A DNA stretch of 52,725 nt from contig JAFUYA010000044.1 of the NCBI GenBank assembly GCA_017477025.1, positions 1 through 52,725 on the forward strand. The letters are read 5' to 3'. The first letter of the stretch is position 1. Each line of letters opens with the position of its first letter. Shown here one piece after another: positions 27,177 to 37,214 of this stretch. The notes under the pieces were generated by a model. That model did no database searches. It had not been told where the DNA came from and saw nothing but the letters and a program-made list of their open reading frames with translations. The translations under genes were made by a program, and so were the position numbers. The stretch comes from Bacteroidales bacterium (GTDB lineage: Bacteria > Bacteroidota > Bacteroidia > Bacteroidales > P3).

Positions 27177-30100
27177 ATGAAAATGCGAATCGGTTTTTTA
27201 CTTGCGGCAATCCTCCTTCTGTCTGCAAGAAGTTTTTCTCAAAACATGGATGTAGGAGCAGACGGGAAACTTATCCTCCCGTATGAAACCAACTTCGATG
27301 ATGCCACAGATATAAACATGTGGACTATTCACACTTCTTATACGGATAAGAATTTGACGAAACCGTCCACTTATCCTACAAACATATATACATCCGGTGC
27401 TGAATATAAACACAATGGTTCCGCCGGCGCACTGAGATTTACATATTACGGCAGTGGTTATGCTGTAATGCCTGCAATTTCAAATGATACAGACATAAAG
27501 AAGCTCCGCCTGTCATTTTATGCCTATCCGAGAGGAGTGTCAAATATCAGTCAGGTAGGTACATTTGAAATAGGATTAATGACCAATCCGAATGATATCA
27601 GTACTTTTACATCTATCTATACTGTCACTCCTACGGCCAATAAAACTTGGCAACTTGAAACAGTAACATTCGAAAATGTAGACGCAACAAAAGGGAAACA
27701 TATCGCCTTCAAAAGAACACAGGCAGAAAATCTCGGAGGCACTTCCTATGGTTGGTCTATTGATGATCTTTTATTAGAAGAGATTGCCGATTGCGAAGCT
27801 ATAGACAAAAATTCTTTGGTCATCAGCAATATTGAGAACACTTCTGCTGTTGTATCTTTTACAGATTCGCACTCAAATTCCTCATGGAATATTTACTACA
27901 GAAAGAAAGGCTATGATGGACAATGGGATAAATATGCTACAACAACAAAGACAACTTCTTTACCAAACCTTGAAGCAGCAACAGCATACGAGTTATATGT
28001 TGCTGCTGATTGCGGAGCAAAAGGAGAATCCGCTCCATCTTCTGTTGTTACATTCTTTACCAAAGCATACAATAATAACGTAAGCGGTGAATTCATTTTT
28101 GACTTGTCAGATACGGACAATATTGAAGATCATTGGTTATCTGTTTCTACATCTGCCAATAAATGGATTATAGGGTCTCAGGTAGACGGAGCGGACAATG
28201 CTTTGTACATTTCCAATGACGGCAGTCAGAATCTATATTCTGACGTTATAACGCAAGCCTATGCTTCCATTCCTTTAACATTTGACGATAAAAGTGTTTC
28301 TTCCATTTCTTTCGACTACAAGGTAAACGGAGCATCTATTTCTGCATACACATCTTTCTCTGCTTTTGTTATTGACGGCGGGAAGGCTTTACCTGAAAGC
28401 GGCATTCCTTTGGAAGCAGACATCATTGTCAATAAAGTTTCCCAAGTTACTGATTGGACTACCGCAACCTTTGCAACAGACAAGTATTCCGGTACATCAA
28501 AACAGTTGGTTTTCTACTGGGAAGTTGCAAGTACTAACTCTGCATATCATGAAGACCCTCCTGCTGCAGTCAGAGATATAATCATTCGTACCTCAAATTG
28601 TAGCATACCTGCAAATATTGCAAAAGTATCTTCCACGCAAACATCGGCAACAATTAAATGGGATCAGGAAGGAACGGTGGATTCTTGGAAAATATTCTAT
28701 AAAGAAAAGGAGGCTGCTGAAGATCAATGGACATATACGGAAATTGAAGGTTCATCGGAAAAGCAATATACGATAAACGGATTGTATGCCGATGAATTCT
28801 ATTATGTTTATGTTACAGCCGTATGCGAAGGTCAGGATGTCGGCTCCACGCAAAGAATACTTATTCATACGGATTGCAGTACAATAAGTGAATTGGAATG
28901 GAATGACGACTTTGATAATTTTGATGATTTTACTTGTTGGAAAGTTGTAACGAACGATTTCGAATATCCGAAAGTAACATCGGATAACAACATTGCCTAT
29001 TCGGGCAGTAATTTCGCTGAATTCGCAAACAACAACGGTCTTATTGTTTCTCCTGCTATCGGCGAAAATATAGAAAAGTTACGTTTCTCCGCAATGTTTC
29101 GCAGTACTTCATTATCATCGGAGGCAACCGTAGAAATCGGAGTAATGAGCAACACAAACGATGCTTCATCTTTTTCTGCAATAGGTACGGTTCCAAATCC
29201 CGACAATACGGAATGGTTCAGATATTCCGTAGATTTTGAACAATCAGAAATAAAAGGAGCAAATAATTACATTGCAATCAGATATTCCTCAAATAACACC
29301 GATATTAAATGGTATATGGATGATGTTACTATCGGATATGGTGTTAGCGACTGCAGAGCCCCGGAATTTAATTCGTTGGTTGCAACGAATCCTACACAGA
29401 CAACCGTTAATATAGCCTTTACGGATAATGATGAAACGCACAATGCATGGAAATTCTATTACAAGAATATTAATGCCAATGCAAAAATGCCATGGAACAG
29501 TTTCAATCTATCTTCACAAAGTGCTACCGTTACAGGATTATCGGCTCTGACAACATACGAAGCATACGTTTCAACTATTTGCGAAGGTACTGAAGTAGAA
29601 GATTCTACAAAACATATATTCTTTACAACAACTTGTGGCAAATTGACTGAAAGCGGTTTCCCTTACAGAAATGATTTCTCTGACACTCTGAATAAAGTAG
29701 GTCCTGATTGTTGGCAAATAGTACAATTACCACATTATGCAGACCAAGACGGTTCTGACGGAGAAATATACCCTTCCTATGGATATAGAGATGATTTCAG
29801 AGAAGAGGCATTAATGTTTTTCCGTGGCAATTGCGGTATTGTAACTCCGCAATTAGGAGTTGATATAAGAAAGGTTGAATTGTCATTCGACTACTGGGAA
29901 AATGCCGTTTATTGGAATAAATTAGGGGGCGAATTAAAAATAGGAACAATGTCCGACCCTAATAATATGGATACTTGGGAGGAAATAACTTCTATTACAG
30001 ACATTCAATTCACGGCACAAAAGGCATACGTTAGTTTTGCAGACGCATTAGAAAATATCGGCACTGACAACTATATCGCTTTCAGATTCTATCCTGATAA

Positions 30101-33100
30101 AGACATCAATGCCGGTGATTATCGTTATCACGGATGGTATATTGACAATGTTGAAATTTCAGTTGTTGGAGATTGTGCTTCTCCTGTAAAAAACAGCGTA
30201 AAAGTAACAAATATTACGGAAGTTTCTGCTGAAGTTTCTTTTAGTGATAATAATGAGAATCACGATAAGTGGATGGTTTACTATCAACAGGAAGGCTCAA
30301 AGGAGGTTGATAGCATAGAAACAAGTTCAACACAAATTACACTCACTAAATTAATTCCTTCTACATCCTATACAGTATGGGTACGTACATTATGTGAATC
30401 GGAAGGAGAAGAAATAACAGGTACTGATAGTACATCCGCACACGTATTCTTTACAAGAGGCTTTGCCGTTACCCCTGATGTAACAATAAACTTTGAAGAT
30501 GCTTCTGCATCTCAATATATTGCAACATCTTCCAATTGCATCAATAAGTGGATTATTTCGTCTGCAGTAGCGAATAAACAGACAGGAGAAAGTACTGCAA
30601 ATTCCTTGTATATATCTAATGACGGCAATTCTCACTCTGCAACAAAATCAACATCCGAAAATGACGGTTGGTATGCTTACGCTATAATCAATATTGACTT
30701 CGGTTCTGCTTCTGAATACAATCTTTCTTTTGATTATCAATGCGAAGGACAACTGAAAAGAGGTGTGTTGTATGCATATCTGCTTGATAAAGATACAGAA
30801 ATTCCTTTTGCCGGACTACCTGATATTACGAACGGAATGGATTTATTGGGTACTGCAGGTTATAACAGACCTAATTGGGTAAAATATTCAAACAAGATAA
30901 GCGGAGTCAAGAATTCTTCTAAACAGCTCGTGTTTGTTTGGTTTAACGACGGTAATTTCACAGAAAATTCTAAACCGGCTGCAATTGACAACATTTCAAT
31001 CACAGCTGTTCCGTGCAGTGCTCCTGTTATTAAGATTAAATCTATCGAACCTGAACAAGCAACATTCTACTGGGAAGATAACGGAGGTGACTTTTGGACA
31101 GCAAGTTATGTGAAAACCGGAGAAAGCGACTATACTGTTCAAACTGTAAATGATACTTTTGTAACAATTACAAACTTGGAAAAGAACACCTCTTATAAAA
31201 TAGTGGTTGCATCAGACTGCGGAGAAAACGGAAAACAAACATCCGTTGCCGTTGAATTTACTACACCTAAATCTATTGCTGTTGTAGGAAAAGACGGATA
31301 CTTTAATGACCTTGAAGATAGTGAAAAGAATGACGTATTCTCTTACAAGTCCAACAACTACGAACAAGAATATCACAATGCATGGACTATAGGTAAGGCT
31401 GCACATGAATATTTGGGGCAGGACGGACATGCTCTGTATATATCCAAAGACAAAAATCAATATGAATACGAATATACTACCACAAGTGCATGCTTTGCAA
31501 CATTTCCTGTCAAATTTGGAGAGTTTGAAGAATATCAACTGCAGTTTGATTATATGTTCCCTGGCGGAGGAGGAAACACCAACACTAAACTTGAGGTATA
31601 TGTTATGCCTTCCGATTTTAAAATGCCTGCGAGTCTGACTGATGGTCACGAACTATCTACATTCAAATACGATGATGCACGTCTAACGGTCATCAACAGC
31701 GGAACGGAGTGGACTGAATTTTTCTCAGGACCTATCAAAAATGTTCAAAATGAAACCCGTCAAATTGTATTCTATTGGTATAACTACGGAATTAAGAATT
31801 CTACAGAATATAATTTTAATCCTCCTATTGCTATTGACAATATAAGAATTGTAGGAAGCAATTGTCCTCAGAATATTAACTTGACTGTAAGTGATATCAA
31901 AGACGAAAATGTCAAATTATCTTGGCAATCAAACAATGATGTCAATGCATGGGATATTACTTACACAGAAGCAAGTAGCAAAACTAAATTTACAAAATCC
32001 ATTACTCGTGAAGAGGTTACCGTTGAGAAGAATAAAAACGCTGATACTGTACATACTTATGTATTGTATAACAACCTTCTTGCAGGACATAGATATAGCA
32101 TACAAATAACGAGTAAATGTGATGATAACACATTATCCAATCCTTCTAATTTGGTTAAATTCTCCACTTTAGGCAAAACGGTGAAGACATTCCCGTTCGA
32201 GCAAACCTTTGAAGATGCGGAAAAGAATAATACATTTTCTTTCTCCGGTGTTGGAAACAATCAGTGGTATATAGGAGAAGCCGTTGGAGTTAATGACGGA
32301 TTAGGTGAAGGACAGAGCCATTCCATGTATATTTCTTCAGACCAGGGAGAAACGCAATCTTACAACCCGCATTCTTCTTCATACGCATACGCTGCAATGA
32401 ATATCCTGTTTGGTGAAAAGTCTGAATATAACATTGAATTCGATTATTTCGTAGGAGGTAGGGAAAGTGCAGACAACTTCAATGTATTTTTAATCCCGAT
32501 TGATCAGGAAATTCCTGTAAAGGGCTACATAAATGCAAATGATACCATGATTCTTTACTCCTATGGCGTAAATTCATTTAAACATGTATCATTCAAATTA
32601 GATACCGTACAAGGTAAGCATTACCAATTGGTATTTATGTGGAAAAATACAAGTGTTGCAGCTTCTTTACCGGCTCCTGCAGTTGATAATATACGTATTA
32701 CCGAATCGGATTGTTGGTCTGTCAACAATTTGAGAAGTGAAGGTCGGAAACAAACTACATCCATTGCTTTAAAATGGGAAAATAATTCTGAGGCTGATCC
32801 GCAGTATTACACAGTATATTATCGTCCGAGATCTGAATACTCTTTACCATGGGAAAGCACGACTACCGAACAAACAAGTATTGTTTTGGAGAATTTGGCT
32901 CCCGGTACAAATTATTCAATCAAGGTTACAGCAAATTGTTCTGATAAAGATGAATCAGTTATCACATATATGGAAGAAAGCACTATATGCGATCCTGTTC
33001 CTGACGGAGAGTTCTGGAGCGAATCTTTTGAATTGAATGAATATGTGGAGAACCGCTCTATGCCTTTATGCTGGATCAGACTGAAAGCAGAACCTGCTTT

Positions 33101-35924
33101 AGACGGTCTTACAAAAAGATACATATATTTCCCGAGTGTTGTTACTTACGGTAATGAGGGATACAATGAAGGAGCAGCTGCTTTGGAATTCAGAGGCGGT
33201 GAACAAGTGATAGCCACAAGGAGTTTTGCTTCAAAGATAGAAAACACAACACTTACATTCTATGCAAAAACAAACTATACCGGACAGTCTTCTGCCGGAT
33301 TGTTCGGAAACAATGATTATGCTTTCGGAGGTACTCTAAATATATACATTGCTTCTGATATTTACGACACACTTACCTGGGAGCTTGCTCATACTATGAG
33401 AGCCTCGGATCTTAAACCGGAATATGATGAATTCAGGATTCCTTTCCAGAACGTAGTAAACAGAGGTCGTAACAAATCTATTGTTTTCTCTTATGCGGAT
33501 ACGACTGTTTATTCTCTGTATATTGATGACATAAGATTGGAGTCTGCTCCTGACGATGATATCATTGATGCATGTGATAATACTCTTACAATCAGTGTAA
33601 AGAATGCCGTAGCAATTGACGGAATTCTTACTACACCTGAAACGGAGTCTGCAACTATAGAATGGACAACTACAGGTTTGGAGACTCATTGGGATTATGC
33701 CTTAGGTTTGAATACAATGGTTACAACAACCAATCAAAGTGTTGCTTTCTCCAACTTAATACCCGGTCAGGAATATACAGTCTCCGTACGTTTGCATTGC
33801 GTGGATGAGGACGGAAAAGAGACAGGAGAAGTTTCTCCTTGGAAAGATATTACTTTCAAAACTTCCGGTTCTACTCCTCAATGCGATCCTGTAACTTCTT
33901 TAGAAGTTGTTTCCGTAACCGAAAATACCGTAAAAGTTTCATGGGAAGGCGATGTTTCCGACGGGACTAACTACGAAGTAGCTATAGCTAAGGATAAAAA
34001 TTCCGATGAGTTACTTTCTTCCGAAATAAAGACAGTATCGGTTAATGAAGCTTCTTTCAACGGACTGACAGACGGAACAACATACAAAGTATTTGTTCGC
34101 AAAGTTTGTCAATTTAACTCCTCAGAATGGACGGAACTGGAAGTAACCACAGTAATGGCATGGAAGAAACCTGTTGTAACGACAAAGACTGCAACTTCCA
34201 TAACGGCAATTTCTGCAAAATTGAACGGCACGGTTACTGCCTATACGGAAACAATTCAAGAAAGAGGATTTGAAGTAAGGTTGTCCAAAGAAGATATAAC
34301 CAAAGCCGTTAAATATCAGTCAACTTCCAATGAATCATCTTTCTCCTATATAATTGATAACTTAGATCCTCAAACTGAATACAGCTACAGGGCTTATGTT
34401 ATATCAATAAAAGATACGCAATACAGCGGAGCATGGGAAAAATTTAAGACATTGGAATGGAATCCGACAAAACCTACAGTAACAACATATCCTGTAGATA
34501 TAACTACATTAGATTCCGTTTCCGTTACTCTGAAAGGTAAGGTTATTGAAGGTGAAGAGAACATTACGAAGAAAGGATTCATATACAAATCTGCATCGTT
34601 GGGTGATGTAGAAATAGATATGACTTCTGCAGGGGAAGATTTCTCGTATAACCTTACTGGTCTGCAATACGAAACAAGATACACATTCTATGCATTTGCA
34701 GAAACGGATACTTACAAAGGAGCAACAATGATCAAAGGCGAAGAAGAAGCTTTCACCACATTGAGCGGTCCGATTACTCCTGCAGAAGTAGTAACGTTGG
34801 ATGCTGAAAATATTGAGTATGATAAAGCAACCTTAAAAGGAAGCGTTACTAAAGGAAGTGAAGATATTACGGAAAGAGGATTTAAGTATGTTACAAAAGG
34901 CAACTACGACACAGTGACGGTTAAAGTCAATACTTCCGACGATGACCTGACATCAGTTATAACAAATCTTAATGCATCAACAGAGTATATTTATTACGCG
35001 TATGTTAAAACGGCAAAGAACCTGTACAGAGGAGAAGACGTTACGTTTACAACGGCAAATCCTCCTGCAGTAAATCCTACGGTAACGACACAAGATGCTG
35101 AAAACATTACGTACAATTCCGCTTCTTTACGCGGAACAGTACAAGAAGGTAATGTTGAGATTACAGAATATGGATTTGCATACAAAGTTGCCGATACCGA
35201 AACATTTACGTTTGTTGATGCTAACGTATCGGGTAAAAACATGGTTGCATCAGCTATTAATCTATCCGCAAATACAGAATACGTCTATTATGCATTTGTA
35301 AAAACAGCAACGGAAACAATCAGCGGAGAAACTCTTTCTTTCACAACAAAAGAAGCTCCGGTAAAGGTTGATCCTGAAATAACCTTGAATGATGCAAGTG
35401 CGGATATTACAACTGCAACATTAAGTGCTGTAATTGTAAAAGGAAGTGAAGATATAATCAAATCAGGTTTCAGATACAGAATGGCAGAGGAAGATACTTG
35501 GAGTGATGATATTGAGGCTTCTATAGGTGGAAACGGACTGATGACTTGTGAAATCAATGGTTTAGTCCCTGAAACTAAGTATGAATTTACAGCATTTGTT
35601 ACAACTGAAAGCGGAGAATTCGTATGTAAGGAGAACAAACTATTTACAACTAAACCTGCAAGTCTATCCGATGCTGAATCCGCTTTGATGATTGCGGTAT
35701 ATCCTAACCCTGTTACGGACAAAGTTACAATAGATATGGACGGTTCTGCTAACGACGTAAGAATCATGATAACGGATGTAAGCGGAAAAGTGATTTTCAA
35801 AGACAACTCGTTCAAGGATATGCACAATATAACAATTAACACAAGAAACTTTGTTGCAGGAGTCTATTATTTGACGGTAACTACCGATAAAGCAACGACA
35901 ACCAAGAAATTGATTAAACAATAA
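27177..35924 (+). CDS. Giant T9SS-exported modular adhesin (2915 aa)
   Basis: A very large secreted protein. The signal peptide is residues 1-21. About eight modules follow, each a jelly-roll 'choice-of-anchor J' or cleaved-adhesin-like domain (for example NFDDATDINMW, NDDFDNFDDFTCW, RNDFSDTLNKVGPDCW), most with DNI or DDI motifs, plus a Cys-started fibronectin type III-like domain. A ninth fibronectin domain (CDPVTSLEV) leads into five tandem ~97-residue repeats at about 2332-2828. The last ~75 residues (AVYPNPVTDKV to KKLIKQ) are a type A T9SS C-terminal domain. No catalytic domain is apparent. The likely role is attachment to host glycans, matrix or other cells. The open frame is unbroken over 8.7 kb. 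Confidence 0.9.
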   Translation: MKMRIGFLLAAILLLSARSFSQNMDVGADGKLILPYETNFDDATDINMWTIHTSYTDKNLTKPSTYPTNIYTSGAEYKHNGSAGALRFTYYGSGYAVMPAISNDTDIKKLRLSFYAYPRGVSNISQVGTFEIGLMTNPNDISTFTSIYTVTPTANKTWQLETVTFENVDATKGKHIAFKRTQAENLGGTSYGWSIDDLLLEEIADCEAIDKNSLVISNIENTSAVVSFTDSHSNSSWNIYYRKKGYDGQWDKYATTTKTTSLPNLEAATAYELYVAADCGAKGESAPSSVVTFFTKAYNNNVSGEFIFDLSDTDNIEDHWLSVSTSANKWIIGSQVDGADNALYISNDGSQNLYSDVITQAYASIPLTFDDKSVSSISFDYKVNGASISAYTSFSAFVIDGGKALPESGIPLEADIIVNKVSQVTDWTTATFATDKYSGTSKQLVFYWEVASTNSAYHEDPPAAVRDIIIRTSNCSIPANIAKVSSTQTSATIKWDQEGTVDSWKIFYKEKEAAEDQWTYTEIEGSSEKQYTINGLYADEFYYVYVTAVCEGQDVGSTQRILIHTDCSTISELEWNDDFDNFDDFTCWKVVTNDFEYPKVTSDNNIAYSGSNFAEFANNNGLIVSPAIGENIEKLRFSAMFRSTSLSSEATVEIGVMSNTNDASSFSAIGTVPNPDNTEWFRYSVDFEQSEIKGANNYIAIRYSSNNTDIKWYMDDVTIGYGVSDCRAPEFNSLVATNPTQTTVNIAFTDNDETHNAWKFYYKNINANAKMPWNSFNLSSQSATVTGLSALTTYEAYVSTICEGTEVEDSTKHIFFTTTCGKLTESGFPYRNDFSDTLNKVGPDCWQIVQLPHYADQDGSDGEIYPSYGYRDDFREEALMFFRGNCGIVTPQLGVDIRKVELSFDYWENAVYWNKLGGELKIGTMSDPNNMDTWEEITSITDIQFTAQKAYVSFADALENIGTDNYIAFRFYPDKDINAGDYRYHGWYIDNVEISVVGDCASPVKNSVKVTNITEVSAEVSFSDNNENHDKWMVYYQQEGSKEVDSIETSSTQITLTKLIPSTSYTVWVRTLCESEGEEITGTDSTSAHVFFTRGFAVTPDVTINFEDASASQYIATSSNCINKWIISSAVANKQTGESTANSLYISNDGNSHSATKSTSENDGWYAYAIINIDFGSASEYNLSFDYQCEGQLKRGVLYAYLLDKDTEIPFAGLPDITNGMDLLGTAGYNRPNWVKYSNKISGVKNSSKQLVFVWFNDGNFTENSKPAAIDNISITAVPCSAPVIKIKSIEPEQATFYWEDNGGDFWTASYVKTGESDYTVQTVNDTFVTITNLEKNTSYKIVVASDCGENGKQTSVAVEFTTPKSIAVVGKDGYFNDLEDSEKNDVFSYKSNNYEQEYHNAWTIGKAAHEYLGQDGHALYISKDKNQYEYEYTTTSACFATFPVKFGEFEEYQLQFDYMFPGGGGNTNTKLEVYVMPSDFKMPASLTDGHELSTFKYDDARLTVINSGTEWTEFFSGPIKNVQNETRQIVFYWYNYGIKNSTEYNFNPPIAIDNIRIVGSNCPQNINLTVSDIKDENVKLSWQSNNDVNAWDITYTEASSKTKFTKSITREEVTVEKNKNADTVHTYVLYNNLLAGHRYSIQITSKCDDNTLSNPSNLVKFSTLGKTVKTFPFEQTFEDAEKNNTFSFSGVGNNQWYIGEAVGVNDGLGEGQSHSMYISSDQGETQSYNPHSSSYAYAAMNILFGEKSEYNIEFDYFVGGRESADNFNVFLIPIDQEIPVKGYINANDTMILYSYGVNSFKHVSFKLDTVQGKHYQLVFMWKNTSVAASLPAPAVDNIRITESDCWSVNNLRSEGRKQTTSIALKWENNSEADPQYYTVYYRPRSEYSLPWESTTTEQTSIVLENLAPGTNYSIKVTANCSDKDESVITYMEESTICDPVPDGEFWSESFELNEYVENRSMPLCWIRLKAEPALDGLTKRYIYFPSVVTYGNEGYNEGAAALEFRGGEQVIATRSFASKIENTTLTFYAKTNYTGQSSAGLFGNNDYAFGGTLNIYIASDIYDTLTWELAHTMRASDLKPEYDEFRIPFQNVVNRGRNKSIVFSYADTTVYSLYIDDIRLESAPDDDIIDACDNTLTISVKNAVAIDGILTTPETESATIEWTTTGLETHWDYALGLNTMVTTTNQSVAFSNLIPGQEYTVSVRLHCVDEDGKETGEVSPWKDITFKTSGSTPQCDPVTSLEVVSVTENTVKVSWEGDVSDGTNYEVAIAKDKNSDELLSSEIKTVSVNEASFNGLTDGTTYKVFVRKVCQFNSSEWTELEVTTVMAWKKPVVTTKTATSITAISAKLNGTVTAYTETIQERGFEVRLSKEDITKAVKYQSTSNESSFSYIIDNLDPQTEYSYRAYVISIKDTQYSGAWEKFKTLEWNPTKPTVTTYPVDITTLDSVSVTLKGKVIEGEENITKKGFIYKSASLGDVEIDMTSAGEDFSYNLTGLQYETRYTFYAFAETDTYKGATMIKGEEEAFTTLSGPITPAEVVTLDAENIEYDKATLKGSVTKGSEDITERGFKYVTKGNYDTVTVKVNTSDDDLTSVITNLNASTEYIYYAYVKTAKNLYRGEDVTFTTANPPAVNPTVTTQDAENITYNSASLRGTVQEGNVEITEYGFAYKVADTETFTFVDANVSGKNMVASAINLSANTEYVYYAFVKTATETISGETLSFTTKEAPVKVDPEITLNDASADITTATLSAVIVKGSEDIIKSGFRYRMAEEDTWSDDIEASIGGNGLMTCEINGLVPETKYEFTAFVTTESGEFVCKENKLFTTKPASLSDAESALMIAVYPNPVTDKVTIDMDGSANDVRIMITDVSGKVIFKDNSFKDMHNITINTRNFVAGVYYLTVTTDKATTTKKLIKQ
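34170..35660 (+). repeat. Five tandem ~97-residue protein repeats in the adhesin
   Basis: Units begin near 34170, 34470, 34786, 35077 and 35371. Each has the pattern P-x-V-T-T, then a segment like ATLKGSV, ITERGFKY, LNASTEYIYYAYVKT and FTT. Units 3 and 4 are closest (both contain DAENI). The nucleotide sequences have diverged enough that assembly collapse is unlikely. Confidence 0.85.
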
Positions 35925-35950
35925 TTAATCAAAAATTGTAATTATTACTA

Positions 35951-35982
35951 ACGGAAGGAAAATTCTTTTCCTTCCGTTTTTT
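35951..35982 (+). terminator. Intrinsic terminator after the adhesin
   Basis: A perfect 12-bp stem (ACGGAAGGAAAA with its complement) around a TTC loop is followed by a T-tract, 27 bases after the stop codon. Confidence 0.9.
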
Positions 35983-36138
35983 CATAGTTTTAATTGCAAT
36001 AAGGAATCTCTTTCATAAACTGATATTTTCATTTTGTTGATTCCTTTGAAATGTCAATTATAACATTGTTGATTTCTTTGTTCTTTGCATACCGACAAGT
36101 TTAAATTGATAAGTAACGGATAATTAAAATAAAATATG

Positions 36139-36146
36139 TATCTTTG
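36139..36146 (+). promoter_or_regulatory. -7 promoter element (TATCTTTG) for the sugar-activation operon
   Basis: An exact TAnnTTTG match, 47 bases before the ATG at 36194. No TTTG lies at the expected -33 position. Confidence 0.6.
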
Positions 36147-36193
36147 CCGTCAAAATAACAGCATTAGAATAATAAGATTAAGTAAGAACAGAT

Positions 36194-37198
36194 ATGAATA
36201 TTATAATTCCTATGGCCGGTATGGGCAAGAGACTTCGCCCGCACACTCTTACAACGGCAAAACCTTTAATCAAAGTCTGCGGACAAGAAATTGTTAAAAT
36301 TCTCTGCAATGAGATTGTCAAAACTTGCAATTCCAAAGTTGATAATATAGGCTTTGTTGTCGGAAATTTCGGCAAACAAGTTGAGGATGATCTGATTCAA
36401 GTAGCACGGTCTTTAGGTGCTGAAGGCAGAATTTATCATCAGGACATTCCGTTAGGAACTGCGGATGCCATCTGGCAGGCAAGAGAAATTCTTCATGGAA
36501 ATACGGTCATTGCTTTTGCGGATACGCTTTTTGATGCATCTTTTACAATGGATTTAACACAAGAAGGTATCATTTGGACTTCGTATGTTGAAGATCCTTC
36601 CGCTTTCGGTGTTGTAAAAAAAGACGAACAGAGCGGGAAAATAACCGCTTTTGTTGAAAAACCGAAAGAATATGTAAGTAATGAGGCTATTATAGGTATA
36701 TATTATTTCCGTGAAGCAGAAAAGTTGTACAAAGAAATTAAGCGATTGATTGACGAAAGTATTATGCACTCGGGAGAGTATCAATTGACCGATTGTCTTG
36801 AAAATATGTTGCAACAAGGTTTCTCTTTTAAAACTGAAACCGTTAAGGAATGGTTGGACTGTGGAAATAAAAATGCCGTAGTCAATACCAATCAAAGACT
36901 ACTGTGTCTTGAAATGGGATTGGATAAAATTCACCGTAGCGTAAAAAGTAACAATTCCCGAATCATCGAGCCTTGCTATATAGGAGAAAATGTTGTAATT
37001 GACAATTCTGTAATAGGTCCTTATGTTTCATTGGAAGATAACACTATTGTAAGAAACTCGGTGATTAGAAATTCCATAATAGCACATGACTCAAAAGTAG
37101 AAAATGCCGTAATAGAAAACTCAATGATAGGAAACAATACCTTATACAAGAAAAATGCAGATGAGTTGTCTTTGGGGGCATTTACGGTAGTGGAATAA
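36194..37198 (+). CDS. Sugar-phosphate nucleotidyltransferase with left-handed beta-helix
   Basis: A 334-residue NTP-transferase-family protein. The N-terminal Rossmann-like domain has the nucleotide-binding signature MAGMGKRLRPHTLTTAKPL, the PLGTADAIW segment, FADTLFD as the metal-binding Asp region, and VEKPKEY for sugar-phosphate contacts. The C-terminal ~80 residues show hexapeptide repeats (IGENVVI, DNSVIGP, RNSVIRN, ENAVIEN) of a left-handed beta-helix. It should join a sugar 1-phosphate to an NMP; base and sugar are not readable. It is the first gene of an apparent operon with the cytidylyltransferase-kinase fusion (16-base gap) and a mutarotase. Confidence 0.85.
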   Translation: MNIIIPMAGMGKRLRPHTLTTAKPLIKVCGQEIVKILCNEIVKTCNSKVDNIGFVVGNFGKQVEDDLIQVARSLGAEGRIYHQDIPLGTADAIWQAREILHGNTVIAFADTLFDASFTMDLTQEGIIWTSYVEDPSAFGVVKKDEQSGKITAFVEKPKEYVSNEAIIGIYYFREAEKLYKEIKRLIDESIMHSGEYQLTDCLENMLQQGFSFKTETVKEWLDCGNKNAVVNTNQRLLCLEMGLDKIHRSVKSNNSRIIEPCYIGENVVIDNSVIGPYVSLEDNTIVRNSVIRNSIIAHDSKVENAVIENSMIGNNTLYKKNADELSLGAFTVVE

Positions 37199-37214
37199 AA
37201 CAGTCAATAAAATT

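Noticed and set aside
34170..35660. Assembly error from near-identical repeats in the adhesin
   Set aside because: The five repeats differ clearly at both protein and nucleotide level, and the frame is intact throughout.
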